The notes beneath the pieces are model-generated. The model did no database searches and had not been told where the DNA came from. It saw only the letters and a list, made by a program, of their open reading frames with translations. Positions 44,771-53,623 of a stretch of DNA of 64,000 bases are shown in pieces. Made by a program: the position numbers and the translations under genes. Source of the stretch: Pseudomonadales bacterium (GTDB lineage: Bacteria; Pseudomonadota; Gammaproteobacteria; Pseudomonadales; UBA7239); the NCBI GenBank assembly GCA_028280345.1, contig JANQLY010000010.1, positions 186,001-250,000 on the forward strand. Direction: 5' to 3'. How positions within the stretch are numbered: the first letter of the stretch is position 1; each line of letters opens with the position of its first letter.

Positions 44771-45897
44771 TCAGGCGCGTTTGCACCAGCGCTTTGGATT
44801 TGAAGGTTTACCCTTGTAGCGGATTTCAAAATACAAGCCTGCTTGTTGTTGTCCGCCGCTATTGCCAACCCGGCCAATAATATCATTAGCTTGCACCCAC
44901 TCACCTGGCTCTTTTAACAAAACCTGATTATGGGCATAAAGGCTCATATAACCATCACTGTGGTCAATAATCATCAGTAGGCCCTGACCGCGCAGCCAGT
45001 TTGCAAAGATAACGCGACCATGGTGTATCGCTTTAACATCTGTGCCTTCTTCTGCAGTAATCATCAGACCGTCCCACTTGACTCGCCCCTTGCGTGTGGC
45101 ACCAAAACGATTGGTTACTTTGCCTTTCAAGGGCCATGGCAGTTTACCCTTGAGTTTGTCAAACGGTTGATATGCATTGGGCAGAGGTAAATCATTTATT
45201 AAGTCTTCAACGACCGCAATAACCTGCTCAAGTTCCTTTTGATCCCTTTCGAGCTTACGCAGTTCGTCGTCCTTGTTTTTAATAGTCTTGCGCAGACGCA
45301 CGAGAGTGAGTTCTTTTTGTTTTTGCTGATCGACAAGGAGCCCATGCTTTTTTTCAAGATCACTGCGAATCGCACTAAGGGTTGCCACGGTATTTTTAAT
45401 CGCCGGTTCGACCTCGTTAAGGCGGGTAATAGTCTGGCGATATTCATCAAACTTGTTGGCGCGTGCTTCAATCACGTAGTCGTGATAACGCATCATGCGC
45501 GCAATCTGATCTGGCTGTTGCTGGTTTAACAACAGCTTGAGGTGAGATTGGCGGCCCAGTGTGTAGGCCGCCTGCATTTGTTGCCGTATATGTTGCTTTT
45601 GTTGTTTGCTGGCAGCTATGAGATCTTTTTTTCCTGAACCAGTGCCCCCAACTGGTCTTCCTGTTCGCGAATCTGGCGTTTGATCTCTTCAATGCGCTGC
45701 ATCAGGTCATTGATGTTGGACTCGGATTGCTCAAGCTCGGACTCGAGATCGCTACGCTGGGACTTGATCGCTTCAAGTTCCTGCATCAGTTCGGCAATTG
45801 CAGCCTGAACTTCAGCGAGTTTTTCCTCGTCGTTGGCATAGGCAGCCGGTGCGAGTAAAACCGTCAGACTTAAAACAGTGGCGAGTAGAGTTTTCAT
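44771..45897 (-). CDS. envC: Murein hydrolase activator EnvC, interrupted by a -1 frameshift
   Basis: Two frames make one EnvC. Frame 0 starts at ATG 45897: signal peptide, then coiled coil ending GALVQEKKIS and TAG at 45616-45618. The -1 frame continues KKDLIAASKQQKQHIRQQMQ and runs to 44771, encoding the second coiled coil (LKLLLNQQQPDQIARMMRYH) and the degenerate LytM domain (VTNRFGATRKGRVKWDGLMI, LYAHNQVLLKEPGEWVQAND). The change falls at GAAAAAAAG (A7), which contains the slippery heptamer A AAA AAG at 45625-45631. A -1 slip gives 375 residues, near the family norm. It may be programmed frameshifting, a genuine mutation (A8 to A7), or a sequencing error. LytM lacks the zinc His, as in E. 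coli EnvC, which activates amidases AmiA/AmiB. Confidence 0.9.
45625..45631 (-). other. Slippery heptamer A AAA AAG in envC
   Basis: In frame 0 the codons are GAA AAA AAG ATC; A AAA AAG is the same heptamer used for programmed -1 frameshifting in E. coli dnaX. AGGA abuts it and a GGGGG run lies 14-18 nt upstream. I found no strong stem just downstream, which weakens the programmed reading. Confidence 0.6.
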
Positions 45898-45913
45898 TGT
45901 CGATATCCCCCGA

Positions 45914-47479
45914 TTAATCTTTTTGAATAAGGTTGCGGCCGGTCATTTCCTGCGGTTGATCCAGCGCCATAAGGTGCAACATGGTCGGCGCAACGTCCGC
46001 CAGTGTACCACCTTCTGCAAATGAGAGCTTGCGTTCGCCGAGGTAAATAAGTGGCACCACACCCACCGTATGCTGGGTGTGTGGTTCGCCGTTTTCGTCC
46101 ACCATCATTTCAGCATTGCCATGATCGGCAGTAATCAGACATTCACCGCCTGCTGCCGCTACCGCACTGGCAACCCGGTTGAGGCTGCTGTCGATAGTTT
46201 CCGCGGCTTTGACGGCGGCCTCGTAGACTCCGGTATGACCGACCATATCGCCGTTTGCATAGTTACAGACAATCACATCGTGCTTGCCGCTGGCAATTTC
46301 TGCTACGAGGCGCTCGGTTACCTCTGGTGCGCTCATCTCGGGTTTGAGATCGTAGGTGGCGACATCCGGTGACGGTATCAGTGCGCGCTCCTCACCCTTG
46401 AACAACTCCTCGCGACCACCACTGTAGAAAAATGTCACATGGGCGTATTTCTCGGTCTCTGCAATTCGCAGCTGGGTTTTATCCAGAGTCGCGAGATATT
46501 CCGGCAGGGAATTGACGAGGTTTTCTACCGGGTATGCCACCGGGGCATCAATGTCGGCAGCGTATTCTGTGGACATGACAAAGCTCGCAAGAGCGGGGCG
46601 CTGTTTGCGCTTGAAACCATTGAAATCAGTATCAACAAACGCGCGGGTAATTTCCCGGGCGCGATCGGCACGAAAGTTCATAAAGATCACAGCGTCGCCA
46701 TCATTAATTGTCACCGGCGTTTCGTCTGCGCTCGCAACCAGTGTGGGCAGTACAAACTCGTCATTTTCATCGCGGGCGTAGGCGGCTTGCAAGCCGCTGA
46801 GTGCATTGTCGGCACGGTGCTCTGCCGTGCCGGTGGTGAGCATGTCGTAAACCGGTTCAACCCGTTCCCAACGCTGGTCGCGATCCATCGCATAATAGCG
46901 GCCGGACAGGCTCGCAATGCGGCCAACCTTGGCGCTGCGCAACTTCTCATCAGTTTTTGCCAGTGAAGGCTCGGCACTGCGCGGCGGTGTGTCGCGGCCG
47001 TCGAGGAAGGCATGCACATAAACTGCGCGCGCATTGCGCTTGATCGCCAAATCAACCATGGCATTTATATGGTCTTCGTGACTATGGACGCCGCCTGGGG
47101 ACATCAGACCAAGGATGTGGACAGCCTTGCCCGCCGCTTCGGCCTGATCCACAGCGCTTGTATAGACCGGATTATCAAAAAAGCTGCCGTCGTCGATGTC
47201 TTTGGTAATACGGGTAAAGTTTTGATAAACCACGCGGCCTGATCCCAGGGTCATATGACCCACCTCGCTATTGCCCATCTGGCCGTCGGGTAGGCCCACT
47301 GCCATACCGGAGGTTTCGATCAGGGTATTCGGTTGCTCGGCGAGTAATTGGTCCCAAAACGGTGTGGCGGCATTGCGGATCGCATTGTGTTCGCTTTCCG
47401 TGCGGTGGCCCCAGCCATCAAGGATGATGAGGACAAGGGGTTTGCGCGGGGTTTGCGTGTTACTGCTATCAGTGTTCAT
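45914..47479 (-). CDS. gpmI: 2,3-bisphosphoglycerate-independent phosphoglycerate mutase
   Basis: 521 residues (typical 510-515). Alkaline-phosphatase-fold enzyme of glycolysis/gluconeogenesis that interconverts 3- and 2-phosphoglycerate with two Mn2+. Motifs: [20 protein letters not shown] with the first metal Asp, [18 protein letters not shown] with the phospho-Ser, the insert with [26 protein letters not shown], and the second metal site [13 protein letters not shown] and [13 protein letters not shown]. It is the first gene of the gpmI-envC-ctpA group and is divergent from yibN. Confidence 0.97.
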   Translation of the reverse strand: MNTDSSNTQTPRKPLVLIILDGWGHRTESEHNAIRNAATPFWDQLLAEQPNTLIETSGMAVGLPDGQMGNSEVGHMTLGSGRVVYQNFTRITKDIDDGSFFDNPVYTSAVDQAEAAGKAVHILGLMSPGGVHSHEDHINAMVDLAIKRNARAVYVHAFLDGRDTPPRSAEPSLAKTDEKLRSAKVGRIASLSGRYYAMDRDQRWERVEPVYDMLTTGTAEHRADNALSGLQAAYARDENDEFVLPTLVASADETPVTINDGDAVIFMNFRADRAREITRAFVDTDFNGFKRKQRPALASFVMSTEYAADIDAPVAYPVENLVNSLPEYLATLDKTQLRIAETEKYAHVTFFYSGGREELFKGEERALIPSPDVATYDLKPEMSAPEVTERLVAEIASGKHDVIVCNYANGDMVGHTGVYEAAVKAAETIDSSLNRVASAVAAAGGECLITADHGNAEMMVDENGEPHTQHTVGVVPLIYLGERKLSFAEGGTLADVAPTMLHLMALDQPQEMTGRNLIQKD

Positions 47480-47621
47480 GGCTGTAGTTTATCTATAATT
47501 CAGTGCTGTTTTTGCGGCTTGTGGGCGCGGGCGCCGGGGGCAAATCTTACCTTTAGCTGGCTTGCGTTGCCATGTATACTTGCCCGCAATTTTGACTCCC
47601 GGTATTAACCGTTTTCAGTTT

Positions 47622-48041
47622 ATGGCGAATTTTATCATTTTTATCGGCGAACAGTGGATGTTGGTCAGTGCGCTACTGATACTGATATTTCTGTTTATGC
47701 AGTCAGAAATGCGCCGCGGGGGCCAGAGGATTTCAGTTCACCAGTTGACTAACCTCGTCAACAACGAAGGTGCACTCGTGCTTGATGTGCGTGAGTCGGC
47801 GGAGTATCGCGAAGGTCATATTCTCGATTCTACGAATATTCCGTTCAAGAGCATGACACAGCGAGCAACGGAGTTGGAAAAACATAAGGATCGCCCGATA
47901 GTCATTGTTGACAAAATGGGACAACACAGCGGTGCTGTTGGCAAACAGTTGAGTGAAGCGGGCTACAACATTTCACGCCTGGATGGCGGTATTACCGAGT
48001 GGAAAGGTAGTAACTTGCCGTTGGTGAAAGGCAAGAGCTAA
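47622..48041 (+). CDS. yibN: Membrane-anchored rhodanese-like protein (YibN type)
   Basis: 139 residues from ATG 47622 (MANFIIFIGEQWMLVSALLI). One N-terminal TM helix (about 12-27), then a rhodanese domain: ISVHQLTNLVNNEGALVLDV, RESAEYREGHILDSTNIPF, and RLDGGITEWKGSNLPLVKGK. The loop that holds the catalytic Cys in active sulfurtransferases reads VDKMGQHSG, with Asp in place of Cys; E. coli YibN also lacks it, so a non-catalytic role is expected. It is the first gene of a yibN-grxC-secB series, a conserved order. Confidence 0.93.
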   Translation: MANFIIFIGEQWMLVSALLILIFLFMQSEMRRGGQRISVHQLTNLVNNEGALVLDVRESAEYREGHILDSTNIPFKSMTQRATELEKHKDRPIVIVDKMGQHSGAVGKQLSEAGYNISRLDGGITEWKGSNLPLVKGKS

Positions 48042-48086
48042 GTGCAAGGATAAATCTGTTTCAAGAAGTACCCGGGAGATTTTGTC

Positions 48087-48344
48087 ATGCAGCCTGTTAC
48101 GATATATACCACACGCTTTTGTCCGTTTTGTTTGCGAGCCAAATATTTACTCGACGACAAAGGTGTTGCTTACGAAGAAATCGCGGTGGATTTTTCGCCG
48201 GAAAAACGTCAGCAAATGACGCAGCTGGCGGGAGGTCGTCGCACCGTACCGCAAATATGGATTGGTGATCAGCATATTGGTGGCTGCAACGAATTATATG
48301 ACCTGGAAAGGCAGCAGAAGCTGGATGCTCTGTTAATGAATTAA
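48087..48344 (+). CDS. grxC: Glutaredoxin 3
   Basis: 85 residues. Thioredoxin fold with the dithiol active site TTRFCPFCLRAK (CPFC), the cis-Pro in RRTVPQIWIG, and the glutathione-binding GGCNELYDLE. It reduces protein disulfides and glutathionylated substrates using glutathione. Lies 46 bp after yibN and 21 bp before secB, with GGGAG as its ribosome site. Confidence 0.97.
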   Translation: MQPVTIYTTRFCPFCLRAKYLLDDKGVAYEEIAVDFSPEKRQQMTQLAGGRRTVPQIWIGDQHIGGCNELYDLERQQKLDALLMN

Positions 48345-48364
48345 ATGATCTAAAGAGAACCATT

Positions 48365-48829
48365 ATGAGTGAACAACCGGAAAATCAGTTTGCAATACAA
48401 CGTATTTATGTCAAAGACTCCTCGTTTGAGACTCCGATGGGAGTGAAAGCTTTCCAGCAAAACTGGCAACCGCAGATTAATCAGGATATTAATACTCGTG
48501 CTAACTCAATCTCTGAAGATGTTCACGAGGTGGTGTTGACGATTACGATTACAGCAACACTGGGAGAAGGTGAAGGTAAGGAAACCTGTTTTATTGCGGA
48601 AATACAGCAAGCGGGCATCTTCCTGTTGAAAGGTATGGACGATGAGCGTAAAAAACGTCTTCTCGGCACTATGTGCCCGAACATTTTATTTCCCTATGCG
48701 CGTGAAGCAGTGGACAGCCTGGTGACCAAAGGTAGCTTTCCTCCATTGTTACTACCACCGATTAATTTCGATGTGCTTTATCAGCAAGCACTGGCACAAC
48801 AACAGGCTGGAGATAAACCCCAGCATTAG
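48365..48829 (+). CDS. secB: Protein-export chaperone SecB
   Basis: 154 residues (E. coli 155). Tetrameric cytoplasmic chaperone that holds precursors unfolded and passes them to SecA. Begins EQPENQFAIQRIYVKDSSFE and contains CFIAEIQQAGIFLLKGMDDE, CPNILFPYAREAVDSLVTKG, and FPPLLLPPINFDVLYQQALA, all family-typical. Last gene of the yibN-grxC-secB group and convergent with the DUF1643 gene, 5 bp away. Confidence 0.98.
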   Translation: MSEQPENQFAIQRIYVKDSSFETPMGVKAFQQNWQPQINQDINTRANSISEDVHEVVLTITITATLGEGEGKETCFIAEIQQAGIFLLKGMDDERKKRLLGTMCPNILFPYAREAVDSLVTKGSFPPLLLPPINFDVLYQQALAQQQAGDKPQH

Positions 48830-48833
48830 TCAT

Positions 48834-49313
48834 TCAGTTTTTTGTGTCGGGTAAATATGGAGATGGTGTCTGTGTTTTCGGCATATAAAGTGGGTGAGCC
48901 GGCTGCTGCTTGCTCGTGACTTTTAAACAAAACACGTTAGGCAAAAAATCGATAACCTGTGCTGCCCGGTTGCGGTAGCTACCGTGGTTACCCCAGGCTG
49001 CAATAATGATTCCCGCATCATTTGCTGTTTTCCTGATCCAGCGGTTATTTTGTGGCCCAATCGGATCGTCGGCCTGTTTCATAACTGCCGGGTCTGTGGC
49101 CCGCCAGGCAAACAGATTGGTAGTATAAACACCGCCATAATCCCAGTCTCTAGCGAATGCCATGCAGCGGCGCAAAGTTGGATCATCAATATGTGCATCG
49201 GCGATAGAGGGGTTAAGACCAATGAAATTCACATAGGGTAGTGATTCATCCCATACCCGTGATAGCACATAGCGATAGTTTTTACAGCGAGAAAGCTTTG
49301 CATCTTTTTTCAT
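48834..49313 (-). CDS. DUF1643 domain-containing protein
   Basis: 159 residues from ATG 49313 (MKKDAKLSRCKNYRYVLSRV). A longer in-frame start at 49481 is rejected because it runs back through the terminator at 49325 and into the 3' end of the upstream gene. The sequence shows FIGLNPSIADAHIDDPTLRR, CMAFARDWDYGGVYTTNLFA, RATDPAVMKQADDPIGPQNN, AAWGNHGSY and QPAHPLYMPKTQTPSPYLPD, the conserved DUF1643 series. Function is unknown. Cytoplasmic, probably monocistronic. Confidence 0.9.
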   Translation of the reverse strand: MKKDAKLSRCKNYRYVLSRVWDESLPYVNFIGLNPSIADAHIDDPTLRRCMAFARDWDYGGVYTTNLFAWRATDPAVMKQADDPIGPQNNRWIRKTANDAGIIIAAWGNHGSYRNRAAQVIDFLPNVFCLKVTSKQQPAHPLYMPKTQTPSPYLPDTKN

Positions 49314-49324
49314 TGGCAATCGCG

Positions 49325-49350
49325 AAAAAAAGACCAGCCCGAAGGCTGGT
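49325..49350 (-). terminator. Rho-independent terminator after the TSP3/FG-GAP gene
   Basis: On the minus strand ACCAGCC, a TTCG-type loop and GGCTGGT are followed by C and a T7 tract. It ends the transcript of the 49402-51429 gene just before the DUF1643 start. Confidence 0.93.
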
Positions 49351-49401
49351 GGTGTGAAAGTCTTAAACTGTGTATTTTTTATAAAAAGGTCTAAAAATAT
49401 C

Positions 49402-51429
49402 CTATTGAAACTTTTGTAGTTTGCCGGCATTTTTACCGAGCCAATTGGCATTGCCAGCTTTGACACCATTTTCCAGTTCAATCAGTGCCACATTGCCATC
49501 GCCATCCTGCATAACGATATCGGCATCGCCATCGGCGTTGGCATCAAGTGTGCGTTCAATCGTATAGCCAGAGAAAGTACCGAGCCAGCGGCCAAGAATT
49601 TTTGTGCTGTTTTCTATTTCCACAACCTGGGCGCCATCAGCGGCACTGTTGTGTTGTACGAGGTCGATGTCGCCATCGGCATCAATATCAGCAACGTCTG
49701 AAACACTTGTATTGGGCCAGACACCGAGCCAGCGACCGAGCACTTTGCTGTTATTGTCTATTTCAACGATCATGACATCTTCGCCACTGCTATCGGTCAT
49801 AATGATATCGTCGTCACCGTCACGATCAGTATCGCCAGTAGCAACAATGCTGCGATCAGCCCAACGGCCTAGCCAGCGTGTTAATACCTTGCGACCATTT
49901 TCCATTTCCACAATGGCGAGGTTGTTGTCGCTATCTGTGATCAGAATGTCGAGGTCGCCATCGGCATCGGTGTCGATGAGTTCCTGAAAATGGTAACCGG
50001 GCCAGGTGCCGACCCAGCGAACCGCTGCTTTTTGGCCAGCTTCAATATAGAGCAGATAGAGTGCACCGTCATAATCAATCGTGTTCTGCATTAATACATC
50101 GGGATCGGTGTCATTATCAAAATCGTTGATAGCAACGAGCTCAAAACCACTCCAGCGGCCGAGCCAGTAGCTGTCAACCTTTTGTGCATCCTGCATTGCA
50201 ATCACAGAGATCTCGTAATTGTCGTTGTTAAGCAGAATGTCGTCGTCGCCATCGAGGTCAATATCACCGGTACCGGAAACCTGGTAGCCACCCCAGGTGC
50301 CGAGCCAGGTGGCGGCAACCGTATTACCGTTTTCAATCTCAACAGTAATGACATTGCCTGCAGTGTCGTGCAGCACGATGTCATCATCATTATCGCCATC
50401 GATATCGCCCACCGCAGCAAAACTGTAACCATCCCAACTGCCAAGCCAGTTTGAAGTAGAAAGCGCAGCGCCCTGTAACAGCCAGAGGGAGATACTGCTA
50501 TCACCAGCGAACACAAGGTCGCCATCGCTGTCGTTATCAATATCGTTATTCGGTGGTTCGCTGTAGGGGATGTAAATGCCATAAGGGTTGCCGTCGGTAC
50601 CATCGGGGATACCGTCACCATCTATATCGGCATTGGTACGGTTGGGGTCGGAGTTATCGCCCTGACCATCTTCGTCAATGTCTGCCCATTCGTTGGCATC
50701 CGTCGGGAAGTTGTCCAGGCCGTCTTTCACACCATCCCCGTCACTGTCTTTTGAGGTGGGGTCAGTTTGGTAAATATAGATTTCCTCGTAGTCGCTTAGA
50801 CCATCTTTATCGGTATCTTTTCTATTCTTTTTAGTGCCGTAGAGCTTCTCATCGGCATTGGAAATCCCGTCGCCATCCTTATCCTTTTCGGTAGGAGTAC
50901 TGCTGCTGTCGAGCGGGTCTGTGCCCGCGTAATATTCAGCGCCATCTTTGGCTCCGTCGCCATCACTGTCTTTATTGGTGGGGTCGGTATTGAGTTCCAG
51001 TACTTCAATACCATCAGGTACACCGTCTTTATCGGTATCTTTTTTATTCTTTTTGGTGCCGTAAAGGTTAACTTCGTCGTCATCACTCAGGCCGTCGCCA
51101 TCACTATCCAGTCCGGTATTCGTGACATCGTTGCTGAGCGAGGCGGCATCAAGAGGGTCGGTACCATTACGGATTTCGGCACCATCGGTCTGGCCATCAC
51201 CATCAGAGTCGATGTTCAGGGGGTCGGTCATATAGATCAGTACTTCGGCGCCATCGGAGAGGCCATCATCATCAGTATCCGGATCGCCTTTTTTGGTTTT
51301 GTAGACCTTTTTTTCCTCTTTGTTAGTTAGGCCATCACCATCCTTGTCATCAAGCGGGCCTGCGTGTGCCGGGCTCAATGCCAGTAGCAGTGCCATAAAT
51401 GTCAGTGTAGGGAACCATTTCATCTTCAT
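49402..51429 (-). CDS. Secreted TSP3-repeat plus FG-GAP beta-propeller protein
   Basis: 675 residues. Signal peptide (1-23, LALSPAHA). Residues about 25-300 hold about ten TSP3/calcium-loop repeats of the type DKDGDGLTNKEE, DTDDDGLSDGAEVLIYMTDP, DSDGDGAKDGAEYYAGTDPL. Residues about 310-675 form about eight FG-GAP/VCBS-like units of 45-57 residues, each with a metal loop such as DIDGDNDDDIVLHD and a WLGxW strand (WLGSW, WLGTW, WLGRW, WVGTW, WLGVW), most likely a closed seven-bladed propeller. No transmembrane anchor or sorting tail is visible. Likely an extracellular calcium-dependent adhesion or matrix protein; the ligand is unknown. Confidence 0.88.
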   Translation of the reverse strand: MKMKWFPTLTFMALLLALSPAHAGPLDDKDGDGLTNKEEKKVYKTKKGDPDTDDDGLSDGAEVLIYMTDPLNIDSDGDGQTDGAEIRNGTDPLDAASLSNDVTNTGLDSDGDGLSDDDEVNLYGTKKNKKDTDKDGVPDGIEVLELNTDPTNKDSDGDGAKDGAEYYAGTDPLDSSSTPTEKDKDGDGISNADEKLYGTKKNRKDTDKDGLSDYEEIYIYQTDPTSKDSDGDGVKDGLDNFPTDANEWADIDEDGQGDNSDPNRTNADIDGDGIPDGTDGNPYGIYIPYSEPPNNDIDNDSDGDLVFAGDSSISLWLLQGAALSTSNWLGSWDGYSFAAVGDIDGDNDDDIVLHDTAGNVITVEIENGNTVAATWLGTWGGYQVSGTGDIDLDGDDDILLNNDNYEISVIAMQDAQKVDSYWLGRWSGFELVAINDFDNDTDPDVLMQNTIDYDGALYLLYIEAGQKAAVRWVGTWPGYHFQELIDTDADGDLDILITDSDNNLAIVEMENGRKVLTRWLGRWADRSIVATGDTDRDGDDDIIMTDSSGEDVMIVEIDNNSKVLGRWLGVWPNTSVSDVADIDADGDIDLVQHNSAADGAQVVEIENSTKILGRWLGTFSGYTIERTLDANADGDADIVMQDGDGNVALIELENGVKAGNANWLGKNAGKLQKFQ

Positions 51430-51674
51430 ACTCTTAATTCACACCAAAAAATTGAACGGTTTTTTTTCATTGGAATGGAAGTAAACATACCAGTGTCCGG
51501 TGTGCTAGCCGACCATATTGTGACTAGCGGCACGATTAAAATGATAACTGGATCACATTTCAAGTGTGGATTATGTCCACTACTAAAGATAGGGATATAA
51601 ATTGAGATTTTCGTATATAGGCGGCTATTTTTCCGGTATAAAAGGTAATACGTATGAAAAACAAGGAGTTAGAG

Positions 51675-52178
51675 ATGCTTTGTTTGAGGTCCTTTGCTGC
51701 CACCGACCACAACCGCCTTGTACAACTGGCGGATAATCCGAATGTTGCCCGGCATATGAGCAGTCGCTTTCCCTCACCCTTTACCCGGGATGACGCCAGT
51801 TGGTGGATCAAGACTGGTAGCAAGGACGGCATTATCCGGGCAATCGACTGGGATGGCCAACTTGTGGGCTGTATCGGGGTGACCCCCGGGCAGTATCATC
51901 ACATCCGTCAGGGGGAGATCGGTTACTGGATTGGTGAGCCCTGGTGGGGCAAGGGTATTGCCACGGCTGCAGTGGTTGAGCACAGTCGGTTTGTGTTGGC
52001 GACAACGCAGATAGTGCGTTTGTATGGTTCGGTATTTGCGCCAAACCGGGCGTCGATGCGCGTACTGGAGAAAGCGGGCTATAGTGAGGAATGTGTTCAT
52101 CGCCAGGCGGTGTTTAATCATGGGCAGCTGATGGATGAACATATCTATGTTCTGCTGTCCGATATTTGTCGTGCGTGA
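51675..52178 (+). CDS. GNAT family N-acetyltransferase
   Basis: 167 residues from ATG 51675 (MLCLRSFAATDHNRLVQLAD), chosen because AAGGAG lies six bases upstream; an ATG at 51654 is also in frame. RimJ/RimL-type GNAT: NPNVARHMSSRFPSPFTRDD, the acetyl-CoA segment EIGYWIGEPWWGKGIATAAV with RxxGxG/A-like WWGKGIA, and YGSVFAPNRASMRVLEKAGY. It may modify a protein N-terminus or a small molecule; the substrate is unknown. The 245-bp upstream gap holds GTGGA-TTAT-GTCCAC near 51567, possibly a regulatory palindrome. Confidence 0.9.
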   Translation: MLCLRSFAATDHNRLVQLADNPNVARHMSSRFPSPFTRDDASWWIKTGSKDGIIRAIDWDGQLVGCIGVTPGQYHHIRQGEIGYWIGEPWWGKGIATAAVVEHSRFVLATTQIVRLYGSVFAPNRASMRVLEKAGYSEECVHRQAVFNHGQLMDEHIYVLLSDICRA

Positions 52179-52251
52179 TAGTGCCTATAGGCCGTTATCG
52201 GGTGAGTCGATAAACTGCCGCTTCTACTTCATAACGAAAACAGGAATGGAA

Positions 52252-52608
52252 ATGGCAAAAGGCAGCGATACTGAATATAAACGCAAGGTTGCGGAAAACT
52301 ATGTGAACATCGTGTCATCTGGCGATATGGCTGCGATCAAAGCGATGTATGCGGACGATGCCATTCTTGAAGATCCAGTGGGTACGCCGGTTCGCGCAGG
52401 CATTGAAGCTATCTGCGAATTCTATCAACAAGGTTTTGATATAGGCGTGAAACTGACGTTGAGTGGTCCGGTACGTTGCTGTGGCAATGCAGCCGCCTTT
52501 CCTTTCAAACTGGAAATGACCGGTATGGAGATCGACGTGATTGATGTGTTTGAATTTAATGACGCAGGTGAAATTATAAGCATGAAAGCCTACTGGGGCA
52601 TGGAATAA
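52252..52608 (+). CDS. NTF2-like steroid-isomerase-type protein
   Basis: 118 residues from ATG 52252, six bases after AGGA; the ATG at 52246 directly abuts that site and is less likely, and longer in-frame starts overlap the GNAT gene. NTF2-like fold: KRKVAENYVNIVSSGDMAAI, KAMYADDAILEDPVGTPVRA, and a C-terminal VIDVFEFNDAGEIISMKAYW, the pattern of delta-5-3-ketosteroid isomerase-like proteins (with the acidic residues at YADDAILEDP and the Asp of VIDVFEF in the usual places). It is followed after 29 bp by an epimerase gene, so the two probably act in one pathway. Confidence 0.83.
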   Translation: MAKGSDTEYKRKVAENYVNIVSSGDMAAIKAMYADDAILEDPVGTPVRAGIEAICEFYQQGFDIGVKLTLSGPVRCCGNAAAFPFKLEMTGMEIDVIDVFEFNDAGEIISMKAYWGME

Positions 52609-52637
52609 GCCCGGGTTAAAGTATTACAGGTACCAAA

Positions 52638-53618
52638 ATGAGAGTGCTACTAACGGGTAGTTTTGGCAACATCGGCACCAAGGTAATCGACGCCTTGTTG
52701 GCAAATGGTCATGAGGTTGTGTGCTTTGATTTGTTGAACAAGACGAATAGAAAAGCAGCAAAACTCTACGCTGATAAAGTCAGGATTATCTGGGGTGATA
52801 TCACCGATATTGATCAGGTCCACACAGCCGTAAACGGTGTTGATGCAGTGATTCACAATGCCGCTATTATTCCGCCGATGTCGGAACACAACCCTGCGTT
52901 ATCAGAGAAGGTTAATGTTGGCGGCACAAAAAATATCATTGATGCTATTGCTGCTCACGGCAACCGCGCACAACTGGTTTTTCCATCATCCATCAGTGTG
53001 CACGGTAATCATACTCCTGACGACACACCGGTGCGCCGTATTGATGATCCGTTTAATGCTGAGGATCACTATGCTGGACAAAAAATTCAGTGCGAGAAAA
53101 TGCTTGCAGACAGCGCATGTGCATGGACGGTGGTGCGTATTGGCGCTTGTATGGATGCCAACACCCGTATGGGGGGTGAAATACCGGAAGCAATGGCAAT
53201 GACATTTAATGTTTCGATTAAATGTCGGGTTGAATATGTACACCCGAAAGACGTGGCAAAGGCCATGGTGAATGCGCTTGGCAATGAACAGGCATTGGGT
53301 AAAAAGTTTTTTCTTGGAGGTGGTGCCAAATGCCAGGCGCATTGGCGTGAGTTCTGTTCGGCGGGTTTCATGGCGTTGGGGCTGGGGTTATTGCCGGAAG
53401 ATGCGTTTGCAGACGGAGGCTACTACACGGAGTGGATGGATACAGAAGAAAGCCAGCGCGTGTTGCAGTTTCAACAACATACACTCGTGGATTATCAGAG
53501 TGAGCTTAATGAGCGTTACAAATGGACACGACGTTTGATGTCGCCGGTTCGCCCGTTAGTACGAAATTATCTTTGCGGCTTTTCGCCAATTTATCAACAA
53601 CGCAAAGCTAGCCGTTAG
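52638..53618 (+). CDS. NAD-dependent epimerase/dehydratase family protein
   Basis: 326 residues. Extended SDR with the Rossmann motif TGSFGNIGTK near the N-terminus, the acidic ribose-binding stretch VVCFDLLNKTNRK, and DAVIHNAAIIPPMSEHN. The catalytic Ser is in LVFPSSISVHGN, and DHYAGQKIQCEKMLAD supplies a Tyr-x3-Lys (YAGQK). The C-terminal half is substrate-binding and unassigned. It could be a sugar-nucleotide or hydroxysteroid-type enzyme; the adjacent NTF2-like gene hints at a sterol-like or polyketide substrate, but this is inference. Confidence 0.9.
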   Translation: MRVLLTGSFGNIGTKVIDALLANGHEVVCFDLLNKTNRKAAKLYADKVRIIWGDITDIDQVHTAVNGVDAVIHNAAIIPPMSEHNPALSEKVNVGGTKNIIDAIAAHGNRAQLVFPSSISVHGNHTPDDTPVRRIDDPFNAEDHYAGQKIQCEKMLADSACAWTVVRIGACMDANTRMGGEIPEAMAMTFNVSIKCRVEYVHPKDVAKAMVNALGNEQALGKKFFLGGGAKCQAHWREFCSAGFMALGLGLLPEDAFADGGYYTEWMDTEESQRVLQFQQHTLVDYQSELNERYKWTRRLMSPVRPLVRNYLCGFSPIYQQRKASR

Positions 53619-53623
53619 TGCTT

